Assembly (NCBI GenBank): GCA_947471745.1
Contig: CANJKZ010001041.1
Location: 35,019 to 99,018, forward strand
Reading direction: 5' to 3'
Length of the DNA stretch: 64,000 nt
From: Closterium sp. Naga37s-1
Taxonomy: Eukaryota > Streptophyta > Zygnematophyceae > Desmidiales > Closteriaceae
The translations under genes and the position numbers were made by a program. Shown here piece by piece: positions 1 to 11,600 of this stretch; the first letter of the stretch is position 1, and each line of letters opens with the position of its first letter. The notes below the pieces were generated by a model. It was not told the origin of the DNA, did not search any database, and was given only the letters and a program-made list of their open reading frames with translations.

Positions 1-55
1 CAAGGCAAAGAAAGAGGTAAAAAAATGTTACCTGGACAGTTGCTGTGGCCAACAC

Positions 56-1582
56 ATGGTGTCGGCGAGCATCTTCATCCTCAACGAGGTCGAAATCACC
101 GTCACTAACAGTCATACGATCTATGCCAGGAGCCGCGGACAGATCCAGCTGGAATCACACGACACCGGTTACTGCATCCACATCAGCGACGTCCTCGTCG
201 TTCCCGAGCTTCAGTACGACCTCCTGTCCCTGGACCAGCTGATGAAGTGTGGCATCGCGCTGCAAACAACAGAAAACGAGCTTCACTTAATATATGATGG
301 GATCTTTATCGGAAAAGCAACAAGCGAGGGAGGATTGTTCGTGCTTGACTTCGAATCGCCCAAGACCTCTGGCGACAACCACCACATCATTGTCCTCGAT
401 CCCCCCGGCCACCCGTCACCACCAACATGGAGCCATCCAGAAGACACCAATTATCAACGACCCGGCCTCGATGGAACCTTCCGCGCTCTTGCCGTACCCG
501 TTGCTTCGACCACGAACCCTGCAGTCACAGGACCACAAGTGGTGGAAGAAGAAGAAGAAATTACATCGGAAGCAGCAACCACGGAAGTCGGAGGATTTGC
601 ACGAGCAATCTGGCCCCGCATTCAACATCCTACCGATTGGAACTCAACCGAAGGCTGGGACGCGGTGGACGCTCACTGGGTCATGGAAAACACCGCACTG
701 GGAGAAGCCGCTGCAGCTGAAACAGGATGGAGAAACGTCACCGAAGGACCTGCAGCAGAAGAAGCAGAAGCAGCAGAGGAACCAGAAATCACTGAGGAGG
801 CACCAGGAGCAGAAGAAGAAGAGTCACTAACGGAGTACGGCCCTCACCTCATTCCCATCACAACAGACGGCAGGGATTACCTCCGCATCGAGACAAGGGG
901 AGCGGCGATCGGCGACACACACTTCGAGGAAGGAGAAGTTACGCAGCTAGAAGATCGTCGCCCGCGAGTCACACCAACACCTCCTGAAGGACCACTAGAG
1001 CTACCCGTGACGATCGACACCTCCACCATCAGCGACACCAGCGGGACATACCACGGCGCGACACTCCAAGAAGCAGCAGTTCAAGTCACTGTATCCGATG
1101 AACCTGCGGAACAAGTTGGGAAGGAGACCGCAGAAACAATATTAGCACGGGAGAAGGAACTCTACGCAGGCACAAAGGGATATCGCACCGACGGGGACAT
1201 CTGGCACCAACGATTCGGGCACCCATCAATTGAAGTGCTCAACAACTGCATCAACGCAAACATTTTTGCGGCAGACGCACTATTGCTGCCAGATGGAAAG
1301 CTACTCAAACCGAGAACCGACTTACCCAACTGCATCGTCTGTCCGACGGCCGCGCTACGTCACACGCCCTTCACCGAGAAGATACCGGGAGCCGAACGTT
1401 ACAAGCCGCTCGAGAAGGTCTACAGCGACTTCCTGGTGCTTACGGCAAAAGGAGTTGGAGGAGAACAGTATACGCTTACCTTCATCGTCGCCGGCACAAG
1501 CTTCGTATGGGCCGTAAATGTCAATAACCGCTATCTCGCCTACCAGTGCTTTGAATTCTGGCTCAGCATGGCGGAGACCTAG
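56..1582 (+). pseudogene. copia I: protease tail, GAG-pre-integrase and integrase N-terminus
   Basis: Open frame of 508 codons. The start is similar to the protease/pre-integrase linker of copia polyproteins ('VVPELQYDLLSLDQL'). A long acidic, low-complexity stretch follows (residues ~150-370). Then comes the GAG-pre-integrase/zinc-binding segment: 'WHQRFGHPS' at about residue 383 and 'CIVC' at about 426, an HHCC arrangement. The frame stops at 1580-1582 inside the integrase core, just after 'YSDFLVL' and 'TLTFIVAG', which normally precede the second catalytic Asp. The ATG at 56 is only the first Met in the window, not a real start. The acidic insert is longer than in most copia elements. Confidence 0.75.
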
Positions 1583-2116
1583 AGCGAAGGACAGACGCTA
1601 AAGGCATTTCAAACAAATGGAGCCCTGGAGTACCAGACCGAGGAGTTCAAAACCCTCTGCAAACTGAAGGGCATCCACAGGATGATTTCCCTCCCCTACG
1701 CTCACGAGCAGCAAGGGTTGGCGGAGCGAACCAACAGGAGCCTCGTGACAAAAATGTGAAACCTCATGAAGCAGTCAGCTATGCCAACCAAATATTGGCC
1801 CTTCGCGATGGCGCATGCAGTTCGGCTGCATAACATGCTTTCTTCGAAAGCACTACCCAACAACACCTCACCCTTCAAGGAATGGACTGGCAAACACCCC
1901 GACACACGCATGCTGCAGATATTCGGGTGCATGGTACAGTACCGCCCCCACACTGCCCGGACCGGAAAATTTGAAGACCGCGCTCGGTGGGGTATTCACC
2001 TCGGAATTGAATCCGAATACCACGCCTGGACAATCTTGGACTTTGCCACCCACCAGCTCACGCGTTCACGTGAGTGCATCTTCTACGAAAGACTGACCCT
2101 GCCACTGTACCGATAG
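1583..2116 (+). pseudogene. copia I: broken integrase core and C-terminus
   Basis: Degenerate continuation of integrase. Around 1690-1755 the translation reads 'HEQQGLAERTNRS', matching the QNGxAER block with the catalytic Glu, then meets a stop at 1757. The 1766-2116 frame reads 'YWPFAMAHAVRLHN' and 'TPDTRMLQIFGC'-like sequence (actual 'HPDTRMLQIFGCMV'), the usual post-core copia integrase segment. Two stops within 180 bp make this non-functional. Confidence 0.7.
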
Positions 2117-2194
2117 CACCGCACTGCACAAAACGCACCGGACAACATTTTCCAAGGGCGGCACGGCTACGCTAATGACGAGGATGATGTCGAC

Positions 2195-4105
2195 GTGGCA
2201 GGAGAACAGCCAAACGAGGCAACTGGGGAAGAGGCACCCTTCATACCCGCTATGGAGGAGTTCGGGACAACAACTTTCTTCCCAACGGAAATTGATCAAC
2301 ACGAAGCAGTACAGGGACAGCACGATTATGCAAGTGCAGAAATACACTCACCCATGGACGAAGACCCAGCTCGCAACTCTTCTCGCGACACCGTTCGCGA
2401 CATCCCTGGGGACGACGACGACGTGGTTGAAGTTACCAACGCAGCTGAATCCAACCTCACAAGCCTTCGCATCCTCGGACTCGCTGTCGCCGTTCGGGGT
2501 AACCACCAGCTGGTCGAGCCCACCACCGTTCGCCAGGCTCTTAGCGGGCCCGATGCTGAGAAGTCGAGAGCCGCCATGGCCGCAGAAGTTGCTGCACTAC
2601 AGCGGCGTGGCACCTGGAAGCTGGTACCATGACGACACGCAAAGGGGAGAAAGATTCTCACAGGGAAGTGGGTCTTTAGAATCAAAACACTGGCGGACGG
2701 GATCGTTGACAAGTACAAAGTACGCTGGGTCGTCCGCGGCTTCGAACAGACCCAGTTCGTGGACTACGACAAGACATTTGCCCCTGTTGGCCATCACACC
2801 TCTGTCCGCATCCTCCTCTGCGTTGCAGCCGTGAAACAGCGTCCACTACGGAAAATCGACGTGTCAAACGCATTCCTCTACAAGATCGTTGACGCCATAA
2901 CCTACGTCGAGGAGCCACACGCTTTCGAGGAAAACGGCGACGCCATCTGCCTTCTCCAGAAGTCCCTATACGGCATCAAGCAGGCGCCACGCCTATGGCA
3001 GCAGTACCTCCACACCGTACTCATCGAGCTCGGCTTCCAATAGCTTCCCCACGATCAGGGGATGTACCGTCTTGAGTCCCGCGGCATCTTCATCCTACTC
3101 GTCGCCTACGTGGACGACTTACTCTACACTGGGGACAACACGGAGCTGCTTGATTGCTGCGAACGCGACATCAAAGAGAAGCTCAAAGTGACCATCGATC
3201 ACGATGTCACTCAATTCCTTGGCCTCAACGTTACTCAGACCGCCGAGACAATCCACCTCTCCGCCGCGAAATTCGCCGACACCCTTGCCAAGAAATTCGG
3301 CATCGCTCCCGTTGGCATTACCACCCAATTCCGCACTCCTCCGCCTAACCACGAGCCCGACACCGCCCCTCTCTCCCCGGCCGACCATCGTCTCTATCAG
3401 CGGCAGCTCGGATGTCTACTGTTCGTTGCCGTTACATGCCGCCCGGACCTATCCTACATCGCCAGCCAGCTCGCCCAGTATCTGCGCCGACCTGAAGGGG
3501 AGAATATGGCGGACCTGCGACGTGCTCTACGGTACTTTGTCCCTACACCCAATATCGGCCTTACCTATACGGCGAATCTAACGGCTACCCTACAACTCAC
3601 CGGTTACGTGGATGCTGATCACGCTGGGGACGCAGACAACAGAAGGTCCCGCGCAGGCTTTATTTTCAAACTCAATTCTGCAGGAACCATCTCCTGGAAC
3701 TCACAGAAGCAAGAGCTCATCGCCCTTTCGTCAGCAAAAGCAGAATTTATCTCAGGAAGCGCAGCAGTTCGTGAAGGACTCTACCTTACGGGGCTCCTAC
3801 AGGAAACGAAGACGGCGATGAACGGATCTTTCAAGTTACTGTGCGACAACCAGAGCGCGATCAAGATCGCGAACAAAACCGGCTTCGTCAACCGCACGAA
3901 ACACATCGCCTTGCGTTACTTCTTCGTCAAGGACGAAATCGTCAAGGACGAAATCGTCAAAGGGAAGGTCCAGCTCACCTATTGCCCAACTGGCGAAATG
4001 GCAGCTGATTTTCTGACGAAGAAACTGCCACGTCAGAAATTCCAGTACTGCTCGGACCTGTGCGGAGTCGTCCTAAAGAGCCACGTGGCGCACCTCCAGG
4101 AATGA
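2195..4105 (+). pseudogene. copia I: reverse transcriptase and RNase H, frameshifted
   Basis: 2195-2632 is an acidic linker ending at the start of RT ('AAMAAEVAALQRRGTWKLV'). A frameshift near 2630 moves the RT to another frame, where 2700-3043 reads 'VVRGFEQTQFVDYDKTFAP' and 'LYGIKQAPRLWQQ'. A stop at 3041-3043 interrupts it. The last frame, 3062-4105 (347 codons), holds the catalytic 'VAYVDDLLYTG', then copia RNase H with 'GYVDADHAGD', 'SSAKAEFI' and 'LLCDNQSAIKIA', ending in the typical 'ADFLTKKLP'. A 15-bp tandem duplication (GTCAAGGACGAAATC) lies at about 3928-3957. Confidence 0.85.
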
Positions 4106-4112
4106 AGGGGAG

Positions 4113-4501
4113 TGTTGGAGTATGAAGGGAATCAAGTTAGCATTCCCGTAGGTGCAGCTGTATCGCACCCGTCACTTTCGAAGCAGCGTATTGGATCAGC
4201 CTGTAACATGGGCAGGAAGGTCAACAGTCGCAAAGTCAACTGTCGCGACTGTTGACCATCTCGACCGATTGACTCACCATCGACGAATGGCAACAGGCGT
4301 AACCGTCTGTACGGTTACACGCAGCGACTCGGTAACAAGCAAGAAGAGCAATAGTCAGTCACTGTAGAACTGCTTGTAAAACAGTTAGAATAAGGGAATG
4401 AACTCCTCAAAGTACATGGCTAGATAGGATTATTTATTTGTGTGTAATCTATGCTTTAATCAACTTTGTCATTTACATCCACTATGCACAAGGTTCTTAC
4501 A
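4113..4501 (+). repeat. candidate 3' LTR of copia I
   Basis: Begins TGTTGGAG right after a purine tract and could end at ...TTCTTACA (4501). The matching 5' LTR is outside the window, so the limits cannot be tested here. Confidence 0.4.
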
Positions 4502-4735
4502 ACAAGTCTTCCGCTACCAACTCTCTAAGGCAATTCTTATCCTATCCAAGGATCCTTTCTCTAACAGGAATGACGCGAAGGGTCGCACGGTTACGGGGCA
4601 TCTGGACCGTCAGGGCAGACAGCATCAGGCAGCAGTAGTGGCGAGGATTCAGCCCGAGCAGTTCGTAACAGTCTGGAGTCGCACGGTTGGGTTTCGTTGT
4701 AATAAGGGAATGTACCCCTTAGAGTACATGGCTAA
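4389..4735 (+). repeat. diverged direct repeat near copia I LTR
   Basis: The block AATAAGGGAATG...AGTACATGGCTA occurs at about 4389-4424 and again at about 4701-4735. This could be two LTR-derived fragments. From 4502 to 5135 I see no gene; the sequence is AT-richer and has a 12-bp A run near 5083. Confidence 0.4.
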
Positions 4736-5134
4736 TTAGGTCTTTTCGTATTCCACCTTGTACTCTTATTTCTACGTTTGTATTTGCATGTTTTAGATCA
4801 TCTCAATCATTTTACATTCACTCTGATTTGAGGTCAAGGGCTTACCACTACCACACTCTGTGCGAACCTTCCCGAGGTGATCCTAGGGGCGATCTAACTT
4901 GTGATCGCAGCAACTTACAAATGGAACTTATGTTGACAAGGATATACCGTACGGTACCTCCAACAAGACATCCGTCCTCAATTTGACGCCACCCGAGCCA
5001 TGTAAGTATGCACACTTATTACGATCCGAGGGTGCGGTGGGATATACGGTAATGTAGACGCACAGCAAAGCTAGAACCTGTTAAAAAAAAAAAACAGGCT
5101 AATATTTTATATTAAATGCCTATGGTGGTTCAGC

Positions 5135-5560
5135 TGCACGTCCCTGTAGTGTTGAGACGGAGGGGGTATCGGCTGCAGGGACGGCAGAGGATATTACTGC
5201 AGTCGACATGTACACAGGAGGCAGAGGGGGGGATCGTTTCCTTATAGCCACAGCAGGATGGGAAAGCTAGAAGTCTTGGGTCCACAACAGGGAGTCCAGT
5301 CAGTGTTGTGCATGAACTGGGTGCAATATGCCCCCCCCAGCGGATGGGGGTGGCGGTGCTGCTGCTGGTGCTGCTTGTGGTGGTGATTACATGTACACGG
5401 GAGGTAAGGGAGGGGAGGATTTTCTCACAGCCACAGCAGCGTGGGAAAGCGAGAAGTCTCTAGCCCACGACATGGGGGTCCAGTCAGTGTCGTGGATAAA
5501 CTGCGTGCACGAACGGATAGCTCTCGTGTTGAGCGCCCGGTAGTGATTCAAATGGACGTC
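5135..5560 (-). repeat. two extra copies of the GT92 3'-terminal exon end
   Basis: Segments at about 5135-5330 and 5370-5560 are diverged copies of 5585-5825, which encodes the C-terminal 'HYRALNTRAIR...' region. Both lie downstream of the complete last exon in gene orientation and keep only its 3' part. Confidence 0.75.
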
Positions 5561-5642
5561 CCTCACGTGTAGGTCCCTGTGGTGCTGAGAATGAAGGGAG
5601 TCAGCTGCAGGGATGGCAGAGGCTATTACGGCAGTCTACTGT

Positions 5643-8600
5643 CTACATGTATGCAGGAGGCAGAGGGGGACATCTCTTCCTTATAGCCACAGCAGCATGC
5701 GACAGGGAGAAGTCTCTAGCCCACGACACAGGAGTCCAGTCAGTGTCGTGGATAAATTGCGTGCACGAACGGATAGCTCTCGTGTTGAGCGCCCGGTAGT
5801 GATTCAAATGCACGTCCCTAACATGCATGTCTACCCCGGGCATGCGTGCCGGAGGGAGAGGAGCCGCAGGCGAGGGATTGCCTGCCGGGATAGTCGAATC
5901 GGTGGTGTTGGCGGTGGTGGAATTGTTGATGGTACTGGCGGTGCTGTTTGGAGTGGTGGCGGCGCTGCTGCTGGTGGCGCTGCTGCTGGTGGCGGTGCTG
6001 CTGGTGGTGGTTGTGTTGTTGGAGAGCAATAGGACAGGTAGGCCTGCTGTTGGGGCTGGAAGTGGCCACGTTTTGGCCACTGCATGAATCTGGAGGTCAG
6101 CGTGGTGATGTGGGGGGGTGGAAAAGAAAGGAAAGGGGCTTGAGAATGCTCTGAATGCATGCGGTATAGCACCCCACACACCACCCCTGTTGACCCACTC
6201 ACCCCGAACAGCTTGACTTCCTTGGGATCCGCCATCAAACCCAAGGCACAAGTCTCAGTACTCGTGGCGCCACACAGTGCATATCTGCCTTGCGGAATGT
6301 CATCCTCTCTAATCGTCTCCCTTCCAGACAACAACCAAGCAACCCCTGTTCACTCATCCCAAACAGCTTGACCTTTCTTGGATCCGCAACGTATTTCCGA
6401 TGCCCATCGAAACCCAGGCACATATCTCGCGACTCGTATCGCTTGGGCGCCACACAGTGCACGTCGGCCTGGCGGAATATCATCCTCTCCACCTCCCAGC
6501 TGGCTCCCTCCCACACATCCGTAACAGGACCCAGTTGACTCACTCACCCGAACAGCTTGACCCTTCTTGGATCAGCCACATATTTCCGGTGCCCATCGAA
6601 CCCCAGGCACATGTCTCTTGACTCGTAGCGCTTCGGTGCCACACAGTGAACGTCAGCCTGGCGGAAAATCATCCTCTCCACTTCCCAGTGAGGGGGTTGC
6701 CACACAGTGCACGTCAGCCTGTCTACCTTCCAGACAGACAGATGTTCCAAAGATTGCCCTGCCCTTTTCCACTCACCCCGAATAGCTTGACCTTCCTCGG
6801 GTCGGCAACATACTTCCTGTGCCCATCGAACCCCAGGCACATGTCGCGGGACTCGTAGCGCTTGGGCGCCACACAGTGCACGTCGGCCTGGCGGAAAATC
6901 ATCCTCTCCACCTCCCAGCGGGGGGGCGATGAGGCAGAGACGTTCATGGAGTGCGAGCACTTGTCCGTGTAAAAGTAGAGACTCCCAAATGACACGTAGG
7001 CCGCTTGCTGCGTGGGGAACAGGGGAACGGGGGAGGGGAAGGGGGCAAAAGAGGTATGGGTTGCTTTGGTTACACCAGTACCTGCCACGTTCATAGAGTG
7101 CGAGCACTTGTCGGTGTAAAAATAGAGACTGCCGAATGACACATAGGCTGCTTCCTGCAAAGAGGAGGGCGGGTATAAGAGGGATGGGATGGGATAGTTG
7201 CCCCAATAGCGGAGACGTTCAGGGAGTGCGAGCACTTGTCGGTGTAGAAATAGAGACTGCCGAATGACACATAGGCAGCTTGCTGCGTATGGGAGGGAGG
7301 GAGAAAGTGAGAAATGGGGAGGAGAAGAGAGGCCGCACAAGAGAGGAGTCGAGGAGCAGCCGCTGATGATTCAGGCAGAGCACTCTTCTCTTGGAAGAGG
7401 GCGCTGATGAGACACCATGAAAGACAATCATCCTGGCACAAGTGCCCAGGGTTTAGAAAGACCACCCACCGGGAGCAGGCGGTAAAGATTCAAAGGGAGA
7501 GCATCGGACGCACCTCATAGCGAGTGAGTGCGGTGATGAGGGAAGAGCCGAGGGGCTGTGAGACATAGAGGTACTCGTCCAAGCCCAGGAAGAGCACCCA
7601 TCGGGAGGTGAAGAGCGAGCGAGCGAGTTGATAGGAAGCACACTGACCTCGTAGCGAGCGAGTGCGGTGATGAGGGACGACCTCAGGGGCTGCGAGAAGT
7701 AAAGATACTCATCCAAGTCGAGGAAGAGCACCCATCGGGAGTAGGACTCACATCGTAGAGAGTGAGTGCGGTGATGAGGGACGAGCCCAACGGTTGTGAG
7801 ACATAGAGGTACTCGTCCAAGCCCAGGAAGAGCACCCAGCGAGAGGTGAGGTAATGGCAAACACTAAGTGGACGCACATCAGACTCACCTCGTAGTGCGC
7901 GAGCGCGGTGATGAGAGAAGAGCCGAGGGGCTGTGAGACGTAGAGGTACTCGTCCAAGTCCAGAAAGAGGACCCATCGAGAGGTGAAGAGAGAACGGTAG
8001 GCGCAGTCGTTCACCACTAGGACCTAGTTGAAGGGCGGGGAGAGGAGGGAAGAGAAGGTGGTGAGAAGAGGCAGATAGGTGCAGGAGAATCTGGAGGACG
8101 GTGAGACATAGAGATACTCGTCCAAGACCAGGAAAGAGCACCCAGCGGGAGGTGAAGAGAGAGCGATAGGCACAGTCGTTGACCACTAGGACCTAGTTGA
8201 AGGGCGGGGAGAGGGAGGGGAGGGGAGCAGGCGGAGGGAGAGATAGGCACAGAAGAAGCTGTCACCGAATATGCACGGTTGTGCATATAAGGTGCCAGTT
8301 ATGTTGAGGTGTAGTTCTGGTGTAGCAATGTTGAGTATGCACTTTCGAGGATAGGTAGTTGGGGGACCAGGGAAGTTGATGCGAGGTTGGTAGGAGAGCA
8401 CCAAGGGGGAAATCCACGCGACCAATGTGAATGAACCAACCCAGGCTCGAGCCGCACATTGAGAAATGCACGGTTCGAGCATGGGCCAGGTAAATTCACT
8501 CTCTCACACACCCCAATGCTTTCCGCTTGTTATCCTTTCGTATAGTGGAACGTTGTTATCCTTTCGGAGAGTGGCTGAGGCAACAGAAGGAACTGAGAAG

Positions 8601-11600
8601 AAGAAGAGAACCAGAAGGAAGGCAAATGACTGGCAGAGCTGTTTCTCCGACAGCTGTCACCGAATATGCACGGTTGTGCATATAAGGTGCCAGTTATGTT
8701 GAGGTGTAGTTCTGGTGTAGCAATGTTGAGTATGCACTTTCGAGGATAGGTAGTTGGGGGACCAGGGAAGTTGACGCGAGGTTGGTAGGAGAGCACCAAG
8801 GGGGAAATCCACGCGACCAATGTGAATGAACCAACCCAGGCTCGAGCCGCACATTGAGAAATGCACGGTTCGAGCCTGGGCCAGGTAAATTCACTCTCTC
8901 ACACACCCCGATGCTTTCCGCTTGTTATCCTTTCGTATAGTGGAACGTTGTTACCTTACCTTTGCAGCTAGGTGGCACACCACTCAGGGAGGACCCGTGG
9001 GGGTGAGAGCTTTATTCTTTCATAACAAGCGGAAAGGTGCGCGTACAAGCATGGATGTGTACAAGCATGGATGCGTTATGGCAGGAATTATGGTCGCCGT
9101 GAGGATGATCGCTCGCGGCGCGAACGCTCACGTGAGCGCGGGCGTTCGTTGGAGAGGTCGCCGCGGAGGCCTGAGCGCTCGCCGCGGAGGCCGGCCTTTC
9201 GCGCAGATCTGGTCCCTCTCGCGCCAGATCGCCGGGGAGAAGGAGCCGAGCGAGAAGGAAGAGGCGGATCTGAGTCCGCCAGGATGGGAAGTGACCCGTG
9301 GCGGACGGATGCGCGCCACGGAGCTGGTGACGATCATGGGTATCGCCAGGACACGGGAGCGTATCGCTCGCCGGAAGATGGTTACCGCCGTCGCGAAGAT
9401 CGGAGTCGCGGGCGTGGCCTGGAGGAATTATTCTCTGGTCGGCAGGGAGACCTCGATGTTGACGGAGAGGACGAGGCCGACACGGCGAATAAGGCGCAGG
9501 AAACGAATCGCGAAGGCGAGGCGAAGGGCGATGACGAAGCCCAGGAGGAAGGCGCAGGCGAGCAGCGCGATATGCCCGCTGGAGTCAAGGAGGCCGATCC
9601 GACGCAGGCGGGCGTGGCGGCGGAGCCAAGCGCGGTGAAGGCGGACGGAAAGAATGGTGCTCGGAACCAGCCGCGCGACGAAGAGAAGAACGACGGCGGG
9701 AGGCGTAGCAGTGGCTCGCGCTCACCGGATTCGCGTCAGCAGAGTGACGAGAAACGCGGAGGCGAGGTGCGCGTGTCCGATCTGCGGCAGCACCGTGATG
9801 TAGGGCGCGGCGACGGCGTGCGCTCGCCAGGCCCACGGCAGCACCGGGACGGGGGGCACGCTGGCAGCGCACGCTCGCCAGATCCGCGACAGCCGCTTGA
9901 AGGGAGGCGCGGAGGCAGTTACCGCTCGCCAGATCCGCGGCCGCTGCGTGACGAGAGGCGCGGAGGCGGCTACCGCTCGCCAGATCCGCGGCCGCTGCAT
10001 GACGAGAGGCGCGGAGGCGGCTACCGCTCGCCAGATCCGCGGCAGCGCCGTGACGGAGGGCGCGGAGGCAGTACGCACTCGCCAGATCCGCGGAGGTATC
10101 ACGGCGGGAGGAGCGGAGGGGGCTCGCGCTCACCAGATCCGCATCCCTATCGTGATGGGAGACGCGGAGGTGGCTATCGCTCGCCTGACACGCAACGGCA
10201 CCATGGAGAGAGGTGGGGAGGCGAGGCTCGCTCGCCGGATTGGCGCCAGCAACATGAGGAAAGCCGGGGAGGCGGATACCGCTCGCCGCAGCGGCAGCGA
10301 AGCAGGGATGGAAGGCGGGGCGGTGGGTCTCGCTCGCCTGGTCGGTATCGGCAGCGTGACGAAAGACGTGCCGGTGAAGGAGGACAGGATCAACGCGGCA
10401 GCAGAGCGGGAGGCAGCGGGCTGATGCACAGCTTGGAGCGAGCCAGAGAGGCAAGAGAAGGAATGCAGCGGGCGAGAGAGAGAGGAGCACCAGGGAGATC
10501 GGCAGGAGGGCCAAGCGAGATGTGGGGGGAAGGTCGGGGAAACACAACCATGGCCACGAGGGTGGAAGTGCCAGCGCGCTTCTCAGGAGATCAGCGCTTG
10601 GGGCCCACGCTCAAGAACTACTTGATGCAAGTGGGGAATGTGCGGTACAGATGTGAGAGGAGCGGCATGGACTCGGTGGACTTCTTCCTGAGTCTGCCGA
10701 ATACACTGGAAGGGGAGGCAGAGACATTATACAGGATGAAGATGGATGAGCTACTGGAGAGGGCAGGGAGGTACGGGGAAGACCCAACGGAAGCATTCCT
10801 GAAACGGCTGCAGTGGCAGTTCCCAGGGCACACCGCGGAGAAGATAAGGGAATTCCAGGATTTCAGGAAGGGGCGGGGTGAGTCGTTGCTTACCTACTAC
10901 AACCGGCTGGTCAACCTGGCGGAGGATGTGACATGCGCCGACATGGGACTACTTGTGAGCAAATTCATGGACGGGCTGGAGGGTACTTTGGGGAGCGGGC
11001 TGCAGATGAAGGTGTACGAGATGGGGGCAGATACAACGCTAGACGAAGTGTTTGAGATGGCAGAGAAAATGGAGCTGGCACAGAGGAAATATGAAGCATA
11101 TCGGCCCCGACCAGCGGAGCGAGGCAGGGGACCAACGTGGGCAGCAGCCATGATACCAGAAGAGAAGGACAGGGCAACGATTAGAGGGGAGAACAGGCCA
11201 GACACGCGGACGTGCCACAGATGCGGGCAGCCGGGACACCTTCGCAGGGACTGCAAGAACTGCGACTCCTGCGGCAAACCAGGACACCGGCGGCGGGAAT
11301 GTCCAACGGCGCCGAAGTGTGAAATCTGTGGGAAGGGAGGGCACGCAGCAAAGGATTGCTACCAGCGAGAGGGAGCGACGAAGAAGACGCCAGAAGATCT
11401 GGAGAAGCAGATCAGCAGGCTGCAAGCACAGCTGCAGGCCATGGGACCACGACGCGAAGCGGAGGCGGGAATGTACGCCAGAGATGAGGAGGAGGAAGAT
11501 GTGGAGCAGGAAGAGAAGGCAGCGCTCATGGCTTGGGGAGGAAGAGAAGAGGATGAGGAAGAGTATGAGGAACAACCAGCTTACATGGCATGGCGAGGAA

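Larger units (their letters stand above)
1..4501 (+). mobile_element. Ty1/copia retrotransposon I, decayed, 5' end outside window
   Basis: The domain order GAG-pre-integrase, integrase, reverse transcriptase, RNase H is the copia order. The left edge of the window lies inside the element, so the 5' LTR and most of Gag are not visible. The coding region is split by in-frame stops near 1580, 1757, 2116 and 3041 and by a frameshift near 2630, so it cannot make a full polyprotein. After the RNase H stop at 4105 comes a purine-rich run (GAAGGGGAG) followed by TGTTGGAG at 4113, the expected polypurine tract and 3' LTR start. The right limit (4501) is only a TG...CA guess. Confidence 0.85.

Noticed and set aside
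5328..6371. Short plus-strand frames near the GT92 3' end
   Set aside because: Shadows of the minus-strand last exon and its copies.
7513..8023. Mutually exclusive alternative exons in GT92
   Set aside because: Most copies lack one splice site and one has a frameshift, so they are partial duplicates, not interchangeable full exons. RNA data could reopen this.
9585..10547. 320-codon minus-strand frame opposite Gag
   Set aside because: Antisense shadow of the RS repeats.
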